Source: Candidatus Binatia bacterium | GTDB lineage: Bacteria > Desulfobacterota > Binatia > Bin18 | Direction: 5' to 3' | Assembly: GCA_951812575.1 (NCBI GenBank) | Contig: OX638322.1 | Location: forward strand, 124,001-188,000 | DNA length: 64,000 bases | Shown: positions 18,779 through 27,025 of the stretch, one piece after another | Numbering within the stretch: position 1 is the first letter of the stretch | Layout: every line of letters starts with the position of its first letter | Made by a program: the position numbers and the translations under genes | Notes under the pieces: generated by a model | Databases searched by the model: none | Told to the model about the DNA's origin: nothing | Seen by the model: only the letters and a program-made list of their open reading frames with translations

Positions 18779-19417
18779 TCAGGACGGAGGATCATACTCT
18801 GCGGGACGACGAATAATCCTTCCATCCTTGTCGTTGATGGACTCGGGAAGTAGGCAGCGTTCCAGGTGGAAACGTTTTATCTTGCTCGCTCTCCCTTGTC
18901 CCCCTACTGCCTTCAATAGTTCTAAACTATTGTACCTTCCCACAGGCGTCAGAAGCCGAAGAGATTTTTCTGGAAAACGGTCTCTTACTATGCGGATAGC
19001 TGGAGCTAGGTCAGAATCGGCAGAGAGAATTAACGCGCGGTCGTAGATATCCCGGTATGCGCCATCTAACAAGTAGAGAGCGATGTTCACATCGGTTTCT
19101 TTTTCTTCGTGGTCTTTCCAACTCGTGTTACAGGCAAAACACTTCCTGTCCTTTTTCTTAAAGTTACCCAAAACAACCGTTACCCCCTCCTCTTCCAAGG
19201 CACTGATATATTTTTCGTGGCGACTCCGAGCGTCGGGAAGCCACGTTGCGTATGCGGAGAAGTAAAAGATGTGATCTATCGTAAACTGCGGAGCAGGAGC
19301 AAATACTTCTGACAGCTTGCGAAGGCTGAGCCACTTTAAGTGTTCTTCCCTAAGGTCTTTTATCGCGTGGTAGAGATTAAAGCCGTCAACAAATACGGCT
19401 ACACGCTGGGGAGGCAT
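18779..19417 (-). CDS. NYN/PIN-fold RNase-like protein
   Basis: 212 residues. The conserved acidic residues of NYN domains are present: VDGFNLY (10-16), KETDVNIALYLL (about 106) and LILSADSDLAPAI (about 128). A CFAC pair near residue 93 may bind metal. The family is predicted to cleave RNA; some members (LabA-like) are regulators. Codons are more A/T-rich than in the flanking genes, which hints at horizontal acquisition. A hairpin terminator on the same strand separates it from the upstream lactonase gene. Confidence 0.85.
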   Translation of the reverse strand: MPPQRVAVFVDGFNLYHAIKDLREEHLKWLSLRKLSEVFAPAPQFTIDHIFYFSAYATWLPDARSRHEKYISALEEEGVTVVLGNFKKKDRKCFACNTSWKDHEEKETDVNIALYLLDGAYRDIYDRALILSADSDLAPAIRIVRDRFPEKSLRLLTPVGRYNSLELLKAVGGQGRASKIKRFHLERCLLPESINDKDGRIIRRPAEYDPPS

Positions 19418-19427
19418 ATCTCAGAAA

Positions 19428-19459
19428 ATAAAAAAGCCCATGAACCGTGGCTCATGGGC
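19428..19459 (-). terminator. rho-independent terminator, minus strand
   Basis: The stem GCCCATGA/TCATGGGC (19436-19443 with 19452-19459) is followed on the minus strand by TTTTTTATTTT. It would end transcripts from the SMP-30 gene before the NYN gene. Confidence 0.8.
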
Positions 19460-19460
19460 G

Positions 19461-19480
19461 CCGTACGGTAAACCGTACGG
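19461..19480. repeat. palindromic doublet CCGTACGG
   Basis: Two copies of the self-complementary octamer CCGTACGG are separated by four bases, directly before the terminator stem. They form a hairpin and could also be a dyad protein site. Confidence 0.6.
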
Positions 19481-19551
19481 GATGAAATCAATGGACACAA
19501 ATTAACAGTTAAAGAACAGATGTCAATAGCAGAGTAGAGTCTGGTTCCGGC

Positions 19552-20394
19552 TTAGGGCAATCCGGCGCCCGGCACCTCAACCCGGACCGTTTCGATAGAA
19601 GCCGCGGACTTCCCCTGGGCCAACTCCTCCAGGGTTGTGGCTGCGGTCAGCATGAAGAGCGTCTGCCGCCCTTCCCCGCCCAACATGCAAGCAACGGCCC
19701 GTTTGTCCGGGACAGGAACACGCTGCGTGACCTCTCCGCCGTCTTTGACCCGAATAAATTCACCACTCCCAAACGAACTCACCCACACCGCCCCTTCGGC
19801 GTCCAGACAAATTCCGTCGGGGGTCGCCTCCCCCAGTTGGGCGAACACGCGCCGGTCCGACAGCGAACCGTCGTCTGCAATATGGAAGGCGGTTAAACAG
19901 TTCGCAAACGATTCGGCAACAATGAAAGTGCCCCCGTCCGGACTGATCACACTGCCATTCGGGAAGCTCAGACCGTCCGCGACCACGCGGGCCTGTCCGT
20001 CCGGTGTGACCATGACAATGTTGGCCGGCTGGGCGTCTTCACCGCCCATCATGTCGTAGCCAAAACTCCCGATATAAGACCGGCCCTGGGCATCAACGAC
20101 CATATCGTTGATATCGCCCTGGACGAGTGACGAGACATCCGCGACTTCCGCGAGGCCGTTCGGGTCCTGCCGGAGCAATTTTTTATCGTGCATAGAGACG
20201 ATGAGCAGGCGTCCATCCGGCAGGAAGCCCAATCCCGACGGACGCTGCGGAACCGTTGCGACTAACTCGGTGTTGCCCTGCGCATCCACCGTGAGCACTT
20301 TCTCGGCAAACATGTCCGAAACCCAGAGTTTGCCGTCGTGCCAACGCGGGCCTTCAAGAAAAATAAATCCGTCTGCGAGAAGTTGAGGAGTCAT
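19552..20394 (-). CDS. SMP-30/gluconolactonase-family protein
   Basis: 280 residues with a six-bladed beta-propeller pattern: LEGPRWHDGKLWVSDM at the start, GDINDMVVDAQGRSYIGSFG in the middle, SFPNGSVISPDGGTFIVAES after it, and a glycine-rich end. The conserved Glu and the Asn/Asp metal ligands of the family are present. Members open sugar or other lactones with a divalent metal. AAAGGGGGA precedes the ATG. The crotonase gene lies 18 bases upstream, so the two form an operon. Confidence 0.88.
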   Translation of the reverse strand: MTPQLLADGFIFLEGPRWHDGKLWVSDMFAEKVLTVDAQGNTELVATVPQRPSGLGFLPDGRLLIVSMHDKKLLRQDPNGLAEVADVSSLVQGDINDMVVDAQGRSYIGSFGYDMMGGEDAQPANIVMVTPDGQARVVADGLSFPNGSVISPDGGTFIVAESFANCLTAFHIADDGSLSDRRVFAQLGEATPDGICLDAEGAVWVSSFGSGEFIRVKDGGEVTQRVPVPDKRAVACMLGGEGRQTLFMLTAATTLEELAQGKSAASIETVRVEVPGAGLP

Positions 20395-20412
20395 GCCGTC
20401 CCCCTTTTATCC

Positions 20413-21210
20413 TTAGCGGCCACGGAAGACCGGTTGGCGTTTGTCCATAAACGCGTTGACGCCTTCTTGATGATCTTCCGTTTGGCCACAGCGCAGATGC
20501 GTTTCCGCCTCCCGGTCGAGCATAGTGCGAAAATCTACCGCACCCGACGCATTGACGTTGGCTTTCATATAGCGGTAGCTGACCAGGGGGCCGGAGGCGA
20601 TCCGCTCGGCCAGTTCCAGCGCGTCGTTCATGAGCTGGTCGTGCGCAAAAACGCGGTTGACCAGCCCGATCCGCAGGGCTTCATCCGCGTTAATCATATC
20701 CGGCAAAAAGAATAACTCCTTGGCCTTGGCCTGGCCGACCAAACGGCTGAGTTGCCAGGTCGTGCCGTAGTCGCCGCCGTAGCCCACCCGCGCATAGGCC
20801 GTCCCGAGCCGTGCCCGGTCGGAGGCAAAGCGCAGGTCGCACGACAGGGCGATACCCAGGCCAGCGCCGGCAGCCGGGCCGTTAATGACCGCGATCGTGA
20901 CCTTCGACATATGGTGTAGCAGCCAGGGCCAGGTATGCCCTTCGCGGAGTTCGTCGACCTGCTGCTCAAGGGTGGAATCCCGGGTGCCGATCTCCTCACC
21001 CTTTTGCATGGCTGACACATCACCGCCCGCGCAAAAGCCCCGGCCCGCGCCCGTCAGCACAACCGCGCCAACCTCGGGATCTTCCGACATCTCGCGTAGC
21101 GCCGCAACCGCCGCCTGGTTCATATCTCTGGTGAGCGCGTTGAGCTTATCCGGGCGATTCATGGTCAGAATGCCGACACGGTTTGTGACTTCGATAGTGA
21201 GATCAGCCAT
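20413..21210 (-). CDS. enoyl-CoA hydratase/isomerase (crotonase fold)
   Basis: 265 residues. The oxyanion-hole signatures RGFCAGGDVSAM and NGPAAGAGLGIALSCD are clear, and MNRPDKLNALT near the start is typical. The second catalytic position is less standard (GYGGDYGTTW instead of a Glu-containing motif), so isomerase or another crotonase activity is as likely as hydration. AAGGAGGAA precedes the ATG. Confidence 0.9.
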   Translation of the reverse strand: MADLTIEVTNRVGILTMNRPDKLNALTRDMNQAAVAALREMSEDPEVGAVVLTGAGRGFCAGGDVSAMQKGEEIGTRDSTLEQQVDELREGHTWPWLLHHMSKVTIAVINGPAAGAGLGIALSCDLRFASDRARLGTAYARVGYGGDYGTTWQLSRLVGQAKAKELFFLPDMINADEALRIGLVNRVFAHDQLMNDALELAERIASGPLVSYRYMKANVNASGAVDFRTMLDREAETHLRCGQTEDHQEGVNAFMDKRQPVFRGR

Positions 21211-21305
21211 CTGTCTTCCTCCTTGTTCCCTGTGGATGAAGCTTGCACTTTATCGCGTTTTGCGTAGAAAGGAAGGGACAGCGCAACGGTAAAGGAGAGG
21301 ATATT

Positions 21306-21935
21306 ATGACGGCAAGCGCAGACCCGCATCAGATTACGAGTGTGGAACAGCTTCGCGAACGCATTGGATCACCGAGTGAGCTCGTTCCGCATAAGCTCTG
21401 GACCGAGTTGGACGAGTCGTGCATGGACTTCATCAAACGCTCGCCGTTTCTCTTGCTCGCCACGGCGGACGCCGAAGGCAATCAGGATGTCTCGCCCAAA
21501 GGGGATGGGCCGGGGTTTGTCTGTATTGAGAATGCACACACGCTGCTCATCCCGGACCGGGCTGGCAATAAGCTGGTCTTCGGGCTGACCAATATCATTG
21601 AGAACCCCCATATTGGCCTGATTTTCCTGCTGCCGGGAACGCCGGAAACCATGCGGGTCAATGGCAGGGCTGAGCTCACGTCCGACCCTGAAGTCCTGGA
21701 GCGCCTGTCTGCGCGTGGCAAACCCGCGGTGGTGGCTATCCGGGTCCATATCAAAGAGGTGTTCTACCACTGCGCCAAGGCGTTCATTCGGTCACAACTC
21801 TGGAAGCCCGATACCTGGGAGGAGCGCCTCAAGATCTCGTTCGGCAAGATTCTGGCCGCCAAGATGGGCGGCGATGCCGGCATGGCCAACAAGATTGACG
21901 AATTTGTCGAACAGGACTACCGGACCAATCTATAG
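21306..21935 (+). CDS. PPOX-class FMN-dependent flavoprotein (DR_2398 type)
   Basis: 209 residues from the ATG behind AAAGGAGAGG; an earlier ATG at 21243 is in the leader. Motifs FLLLATADAEGNQDVSPKGD, LLIPDRAGNKLVFGL and NPHIGLIFLLPG are characteristic of the pyridoxamine-5'-phosphate-oxidase-like split-barrel family of probable FMN enzymes. The substrate is unknown. A CCCTCTCCC-type repeat follows the stop. Confidence 0.88.
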   Translation: MTASADPHQITSVEQLRERIGSPSELVPHKLWTELDESCMDFIKRSPFLLLATADAEGNQDVSPKGDGPGFVCIENAHTLLIPDRAGNKLVFGLTNIIENPHIGLIFLLPGTPETMRVNGRAELTSDPEVLERLSARGKPAVVAIRVHIKEVFYHCAKAFIRSQLWKPDTWEERLKISFGKILAAKMGGDAGMANKIDEFVEQDYRTNL

Positions 21936-21951
21936 GCTCCCTCCTCGCATT

Positions 21952-21985
21952 CCCTCTCCCCCCGGGAGAGGGCTCGGGTGAGGGG
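21952..21985 (+). repeat. interspersed CCCTCTCCC palindrome with GGGTGAGGGG tail, copy 1
   Basis: CCCTCTCCCCCCGGGAGAGGG forms a hairpin followed by CTCGGGTGAGGGG. The same module recurs at 27368, 37693 and 59366, always just past a gene end. Confidence 0.8.
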
Positions 21986-22016
21986 TTTTCTCATAGGACG
22001 ATGGGTTGAGAGAGAA

Positions 22017-22202
22017 ATGCGACCGAGCGAAAAACAACGAGAGTCGGTCGCCAAGTATCTGTATGACGTGAGTAAGGGCTTCCTGTTAGCAGGGGTGGTT
22101 GGGGTATTGACTAACAAGGTTAGTACCTTGGCCTTTATCGGCCACCTCATCGTTGCCAGCCATGCTTTCGCAACCGCACTAACGTTGGAGAGAGAATTGT
22201 GA
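22017..22202 (+). CDS. 61-residue small membrane protein
   Basis: The protein starts MRPSEKQRESVAKYLYD, then has two hydrophobic helices (about 19-33 and 38-54) and ends in charged residues. KYLYDVSKG at the N-terminus resembles the start of the DUF6722-type small membrane proteins (recalled similarity, not searched). GAGAGAG precedes the ATG; an upstream ATG at 21978 lies in the repeat and is less likely. Its stop overlaps the start of the next small gene as GTGA, which indicates translational coupling. Confidence 0.7.
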   Translation: MRPSEKQRESVAKYLYDVSKGFLLAGVVGVLTNKVSTLAFIGHLIVASHAFATALTLEREL

Positions 22203-22300
22203 GCAATTATGAGTCCATTTTCTGGATAGTCTTCGTTGTTGCTACTGTGGCCTTTCTTGCCTTCCTCATCTCTCAGTGGAAACAGAGCCAGAAGCACTGA
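22199..22300 (+). CDS. 33-residue single-helix membrane mini-protein
   Basis: Starts at GTG (22199-22201), overlapping the previous stop (GTGA), with GGAGAGA upstream. The product has a short polar N-terminus, one 19-residue hydrophobic helix (about 7-25) and a basic tail (QWKQSQKH). It is too short for normal gene calling. Overlap, site and composition support it as real; its function is unknown. Confidence 0.65.
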   Translation: MSNYESIFWIVFVVATVAFLAFLISQWKQSQKH

Positions 22301-22343
22301 CTGGGCAGTGTGGTGTTACTGCATCTTCCAGGGCGTGTTTTTC

Positions 22344-23237
22344 TTACCGTAATGCCAACCCTCTCCGTTCCCATTCCCTGGCCACAACCCGGCCCAGACC
22401 GGATTCCGTAATATATAAGGTCCTCGAATCGACACCGCCAAAGGCGATATTCGTGACTGCTCTGTCTTCACTCGGAATCCGTTCGACCTGCTGCCCGTGC
22501 GGGTCGAAGACAATAATGCCCCCTCCCAGCACACCGCAGACCAGGACATAGCCTTCTTCGTCCAGACAAAAGCCATCGGGATAATGGCCGACCGGGAGTT
22601 CACAGAATGGCCGGCGCTGGCCAAGTTCGCCTGGGGCGAGAATGGGGAAGGCGCATAGGGCAGCGGCAAAGGTTTCCGCTACGAGCAGGGTTTTACCGTC
22701 CGGGGTGAGGCCAATGCCGTTTGGATGTTGCAGCTTGGTGGCGACACGCCGAATCCAGGTCCCATCCGGGCTGGCGTAGTAGACACTGCCCGGACGCCGA
22801 GTTGGCTCATTCATTGGTTCAGGCCGCGTGGGATCACGCTGGAGCGGATCGGTAAAATAGAAATTTCCCTCAGCATCAAACACCAAATCGTTTGGCGCGC
22901 TGAGTTGCACACTGTCACACGAGGTGTATAAGCGTTCGACCTTGCCCTCGGCGTCAATCCGCTCAAGGCGTCCGGTCTCGTAGTCCGCAGCCGGCCCAAT
23001 CGGCAGTCCCTTGCGCCAGCGAAAACCGCCGTTATTCGTGACGTAGAGGGCTCCGTCCGGCCCCCGGGCGGCCCCGTTCGGACCACCGCCCGGAGTGGCG
23101 AAGGTGGAGAGTGTTCCGTCAGGCGCAATTTTCCGAACACGGCCCGCACGGATTTCCACACAATACACACTGCCGTCCGGGTCACACACCGGGCCCTCCG
23201 GGAATGCCAGGCCGGTTGCAATAACGGTGTGACTCAT
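22344..23237 (-). CDS. SMP-30/gluconolactonase-family protein 2
   Basis: 297 residues. Beta-propeller repeats include FPEGPVCDPDGSVYCVE, GPDGALYVTNNGG, APNDLVFDAEGNFYFTD and HPNGIGLTPDGKTLLVAE, the last carrying the metal-binding Asn/Asp positions. It is a paralogue of the protein encoded at 19552-20394 but is not closely similar. It follows the selenoprotein gene by 34 bases on the same strand and may share its transcript. Confidence 0.88.
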   Translation of the reverse strand: MSHTVIATGLAFPEGPVCDPDGSVYCVEIRAGRVRKIAPDGTLSTFATPGGGPNGAARGPDGALYVTNNGGFRWRKGLPIGPAADYETGRLERIDAEGKVERLYTSCDSVQLSAPNDLVFDAEGNFYFTDPLQRDPTRPEPMNEPTRRPGSVYYASPDGTWIRRVATKLQHPNGIGLTPDGKTLLVAETFAAALCAFPILAPGELGQRRPFCELPVGHYPDGFCLDEEGYVLVCGVLGGGIIVFDPHGQQVERIPSEDRAVTNIAFGGVDSRTLYITESGLGRVVAREWERRGLALR

Positions 23238-23271
23238 AAGGGCGAGCGTACCCGGCGGACGCTCAAAAATT

Positions 23272-23817
23272 TCAGGCCGCCTGTTGCTCTTTTTGTTTCA
23301 GCAGCTTGCCAGCAATCTGGTCAATAGCCTGGTCGGCCAGCACGCGGACTTCATCCTCTAGCTTGGGCTGAATAGGATGTGGGACCAGAATGGGCTCATA
23401 CTGAGGCATGCCAAGGGCCGCACATTGGGCGTGCGCAGCACTCAGGAACTCCGTGGTCGTGATATTTGCAGTCGGAACCCCTTTTTCTTCGAGCGCGATG
23501 ACATCGTGCGAACTGCACGATATGCAGCCGCCTCAATCGCTGAGCGCTTCAATGACTGCGTCGCACTTTTCTTGCAGTTCCCGCTGAATGTCTTCAGCCG
23601 CAGGCCGGCCTGGGGTCAGTTTCGTCCGCCGCAGCACCTCTGCGACGCCGTACTGCTCACGCAGGATTTCCTCCAAGCGGTCCAGGAAGAATGCGCCTTT
23701 TGCCTTGTTAATATCCAAGAGACCAATCGTGGTACCGGACAGGCTGTCCAGCCGGGTCGCAAAGGCTTTGGGCGATTGGTCGGCCTGCGAGGTCGGGTCT
23801 AGTAATACGGTTCCCAT
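23272..23817 (-). CDS. UGSC-family selenoprotein, in-frame TGA read as Sec at codon 95
   Basis: An ordinary reading stops after 94 residues at TGA (23533-23535), but the same frame continues for 86 more sensible codons to TGA at 23272-23274. The residues around the internal TGA read SDUGGCISCSSHD, close to the U-G-S-C redox motif of UGSC (seleno)proteins, in which Cys forms also occur. After it come ALEEKGVPTANI and a helical C-terminus. An 11-base spacer and a 7-bp hairpin follow the TGA, as in known bacterial SECIS elements. AAAGGAG precedes the ATG. The redox function is inferred from the UxxC motif; the substrate is unknown. Confidence 0.85.
23503..23535 (-). promoter_or_regulatory. bacterial SECIS element with its UGA codon
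   Basis: On the minus strand, UGA (23535-23533) is followed by eleven bases, then the perfect stem AUCGUGC/GCACGAU (23521-23515 with 23509-23503) with the five-base loop AGUUC. A G in the first two loop positions and an 11-base spacer match the E. coli fdhF arrangement and general bSECIS rules. Confidence 0.82.
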
Positions 23818-23831
23818 ACACTGCTCCTTTC

Positions 23832-24920
23832 TTATGAATGAATCTCTTTTGTGGTGATGGTACTCCCGGAGCTCCCCCGGACCAAGCCTGGAACAGCCGC
23901 AGAAAAGCGTCCGGCCGTTCCACCCGCGACAACAATAAGAATACTCTCCGGTGCGGGAAACTTCGGATAGAGCGTGTCATCCGTCGGCGGCTCGGCCTGG
24001 ACGTTGACGCCAGCCAACATACTCACTCCAGCGCCCTCTCCGCCGTTGACCCCAGGCCGCAGTTCGCGTAGCGGGCGACGGATGTGTTCAAATAAAAATT
24101 GACGAAGATCATTTTTCGACCATCCATCCTGGGCAAAGGTCTTGGCATGCTCCGGTCCGACAATCAGCGCCGTATCCGAGAACACCGGAAAATTCTTGTG
24201 ATTCCAGACCGAGGCCATAGTCCAGCCAAGCGAGAGAGCCAACTGCTCTGCACTGCGACTGGCATGGTCATTTATCTGAAGCGGGGAGTGACCACCGAAC
24301 AGGGTGACGGTACTCTGTTCCGGACGAAAACCTTTCTCTACGTGCAGCGGCTCCCACGGACTCTCCTCCTCGGCCTCGCCAATACAGAACGTGAATTGGG
24401 CTGGATGGCCCAGGGTTGCTTTGCAAATCTCTTGGGGCTTTGCTCCGCCAATGTTGAGAATAATCAGGCGCAGCGCCCGCCCGATGGTGGCATTCGCCCG
24501 AAATCCATGGCCCAGAGCATTATGCCCGCAATTCACCCCAATGGTATGGCGCATGGGACCGTTAATAATCGTCAGTGGGGTTGCCGAGAATGTGGTGACA
24601 TTAATAGCGTGGGCCGCAAACTGTTCCTCACACAAGGCTTCCACTGCGGCAACGACAACCGGAAAATACGACGCCTGACACCCCGCCATCACCGCATTAA
24701 TCGCAACTTTTTCAAGACTGGCCGGTCCGTAGTTGGGTCCCACCGTCCCCAAGACCTCTTGTGGGTCGCGATCCACTGTGGCGAGCAGCGCCATAACGCG
24801 CTCTGCGGTTGGCGGAACAACCGGCAGCCCATCGGTGAGCCCACTTGAAAAGAGGGCTTCAAAAGGATCGTTCTCCTGAATATCGATGGGTTGCGAATGG
24901 AATGCGGCAGCATCCGCCAT
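23832..24920 (-). CDS. conserved hypothetical partner of the UGSC selenoprotein, 362 residues
   Basis: No family was recognised with confidence. The protein is soluble. It has conserved-looking blocks GLPVVPPTAERV (about 30), VGPNYGPASLEKVAINAVMA (about 61-80), INGPMRHTIGVNCGHNALG (middle) and a Gly-rich end VVAGGTAGRFSAAVPG. Several cysteines (GCQASY, VNCGHN, EICKAT, FTFCIG) could exchange electrons with the selenoprotein. GGAGGGGAAA precedes the ATG. The selenoprotein gene begins 14 bases after this stop, so the two are very likely co-translated and act together. Confidence 0.6.
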   Translation of the reverse strand: MADAAAFHSQPIDIQENDPFEALFSSGLTDGLPVVPPTAERVMALLATVDRDPQEVLGTVGPNYGPASLEKVAINAVMAGCQASYFPVVVAAVEALCEEQFAAHAINVTTFSATPLTIINGPMRHTIGVNCGHNALGHGFRANATIGRALRLIILNIGGAKPQEICKATLGHPAQFTFCIGEAEEESPWEPLHVEKGFRPEQSTVTLFGGHSPLQINDHASRSAEQLALSLGWTMASVWNHKNFPVFSDTALIVGPEHAKTFAQDGWSKNDLRQFLFEHIRRPLRELRPGVNGGEGAGVSMLAGVNVQAEPPTDDTLYPKFPAPESILIVVAGGTAGRFSAAVPGLVRGSSGSTITTKEIHS

Positions 24921-24989
24921 GTTTCCCCTCCGAGTATTCTCACCCTTTCATTCCTGGCATACGGCTGTCAACATTATGTGCCAACCGGC

Positions 24990-25544
24990 TCAGCCGAGCG
25001 GTCTTTCTCCGAGCACGTCATCCGGACCATACTGCGCCTGAAACGCCTCAAGCGCACGGTTGAAGGCCGGGTCTTCTTCCGCATCGAGCAACGCGTCCGC
25101 CGCGGGCGGACCGAGCCGGGCCACGGCCGCCTGCCAGCGCTCCAGTTGCGGCGGAGACAGGGGAACGGACACGGTGTAATGCAGTTCGGTATCGTCACTG
25201 AGCAGGATAACCGTCAGCTTCTCCTGTCGGACGAGCTTCTGCAGAAGAGCGGCGTCGCTCGCCTGTCTCGGGTTGAGATAGAACACGCCGCCCTTGCTCC
25301 CCCCAAACGTCGGGTGCAGTTGGTAGCCGACGGCGACCACCCATATTTGCTCGGGGCTCTGCCACGTACACAGACTCAGGCTGAGCGGCAGGGGCGCGTC
25401 GATAAACCAGTCCAGGTCTTCGACCCGGCTGACAACGGCTAACTCTTGGGTGCCTTCACGGTCAATAAACCGGACGGAGTACACGGGTTCTTCCCTTAAG
25501 AGCAGCCAGCTTTCTCTGTTAATCACCACACCGGTCGGTTGCAT
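24990..25544 (-). CDS. hypothetical protein, 184 residues
   Basis: Not recognised. The ATG at 25544 follows AGGAGGG, and the long reading to 25757 is rejected because it runs into the MFS leader. The protein starts MQPTGVVINRESWLLL, alternates hydrophobic and polar residues (beta-rich) and ends in an acidic helical region. No signal peptide or membrane segment is seen. It lies about 70 bases upstream of the 362-residue gene on the same strand and may belong to the same unit. Confidence 0.55.
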   Translation of the reverse strand: MQPTGVVINRESWLLLREEPVYSVRFIDREGTQELAVVSRVEDLDWFIDAPLPLSLSLCTWQSPEQIWVVAVGYQLHPTFGGSKGGVFYLNPRQASDAALLQKLVRQEKLTVILLSDDTELHYTVSVPLSPPQLERWQAAVARLGPPAADALLDAEEDPAFNRALEAFQAQYGPDDVLGERPLG

Positions 25545-25698
25545 TGGGTGCCCTCCTGTCCACACGCGCTTGACCCACAGGCACGCATCTATCATACATG
25601 GCACTCGCATGGCAGGTTCGACGTCGGACTGCCCAGGGGTCACAGCGAGGCGTTCGGCGTAAGGGGCACAGACACCGGTCATCACACAAGGAGGGACC

Positions 25699-26985
25699 AT
25701 GGCGAGACCGGTCAGGTATAAGATCGTAGGACTGCTGTTCTCCGGGACCATCATCAACTACATCGACCGGGTGAATATCTCTGTTGCCGCGCCGGTTATC
25801 ATGGCCGATTCCGGCTGGAGTAAGAGTGAGTTCGGGATGGTCTTCTCCGCCTTTCTGGTTGGCTACGCCGTGCTCCAGTTGCCGGGCGGCCTGGTGGCCG
25901 ACCGCTGGAGCGCGCGGAAAGTGCTGGCCCTCGCCTTTTGTGGCTTCTCGCTTTTCACAGCCCTGACCCCACCGGCCATTGCCGCCTTTTGGCTGCTGCT
26001 CAGCGCGCGTTTTCTGGTCGGCATGTTTGAGTCCGTCACTATTCCGGCGCTCACCTCTGTCAACGCCCGTTGGATTCCGCGGGCCGAGTTTGGCCGCGCG
26101 CAGACCCTGAGCGTGTCTGGCGTGACGGTCGGTCAAATGATTGCCTATCCACTCACCACCTGGATTATTCTCAATTTCTCCTGGCAACTCGTCTTCTATT
26201 TTAATGCCCTGCTCGGCTTTGTCTGGGCGGCGGTGTGGTTGTGGTCTTCCACGGACACACCCGGTGAGCATCCGAAGATTGATGCAACGGAACGCACCTA
26301 TATTGAGTCAAACCTGCCGCCCCGCCCGGCCGTTCCGCTGCCGTTGTGGACCGTGTTTTCCAGCGCGTCGCTGCTGACCGTGACCCTGGCCTTTATGTGT
26401 TATGCCTACGTGCTGTGGACGTTTCTGTTCTGGTTTCCGACCTATTTGGTCGAGGCGCGCGGCATGTCTCTGGGGGTCATGGGCACGGTCGGCATTTTTA
26501 TGCACGGCGCGTCGTTCCTCGGTGTTATCGGGGCCGGGATGCTGTCGGACTGGCTGCTGCGCAACGGCTGGAACGCGCAGTTCGCCCGCGTGCGCTTTGG
26601 TGCGTTCGGCCTCACCCTGGCCCTGCCCTGCCTGGTTCTGGCGGCCCAGACCTCCTCGCCGCTGATCTGTACCGTTTTTCTGGTGCTTTTTTACGGGCTG
26701 TTCAGTATGGGCATCGGGGTGTTTACCACTGTTGCCCTGGAGTTTAATCCGCACCAGGCCGGCGCTATCTTCGGCATGATGAATACGCTCGGGACCTTCG
26801 CCGGGGTTCTGGGTCCCTGGTCCGCCGGGCAGATGATCGAGCACAGCGGAGGAGATTGGACCATCCCGCTGTTTGTCGCCACCGGGGTGGGAGCGGTCAG
26901 CGCCCTCATCTTGTTTGTAGTCAAGATCAGGAAGATCGAAATAGACGATGTTGCCCTGGCAGAACCGGCGGAGAGCGGTTCGTGA
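25699..26985 (+). CDS. MFS transporter, anion:cation symporter (ACS) type
   Basis: 428 residues with twelve hydrophobic segments. FSGTIINYIDRVNISVAAP at the start and the loop GGLVADRWSARKVL match the ACS subfamily (hexuronate, galactonate and other organic anions). AAGGAGGGACC precedes the ATG. The substrate is likely a carboxylic acid; the neighbouring CoA-transferase and pterin-related genes do not settle it. Confidence 0.9.
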   Translation: MARPVRYKIVGLLFSGTIINYIDRVNISVAAPVIMADSGWSKSEFGMVFSAFLVGYAVLQLPGGLVADRWSARKVLALAFCGFSLFTALTPPAIAAFWLLLSARFLVGMFESVTIPALTSVNARWIPRAEFGRAQTLSVSGVTVGQMIAYPLTTWIILNFSWQLVFYFNALLGFVWAAVWLWSSTDTPGEHPKIDATERTYIESNLPPRPAVPLPLWTVFSSASLLTVTLAFMCYAYVLWTFLFWFPTYLVEARGMSLGVMGTVGIFMHGASFLGVIGAGMLSDWLLRNGWNAQFARVRFGAFGLTLALPCLVLAAQTSSPLICTVFLVLFYGLFSMGIGVFTTVALEFNPHQAGAIFGMMNTLGTFAGVLGPWSAGQMIEHSGGDWTIPLFVATGVGAVSALILFVVKIRKIEIDDVALAEPAESGS

Positions 26986-27025
26986 GTATCTACGGAAAGA
27001 CAACAGCAACAGACAGGAGGACACT

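Noticed and set aside
24099..24848. 249-residue frame opposite the 362-residue gene
   Set aside because: Antisense to a gene with a strong ribosome site and tight spacing with the selenoprotein gene; no motifs seen.
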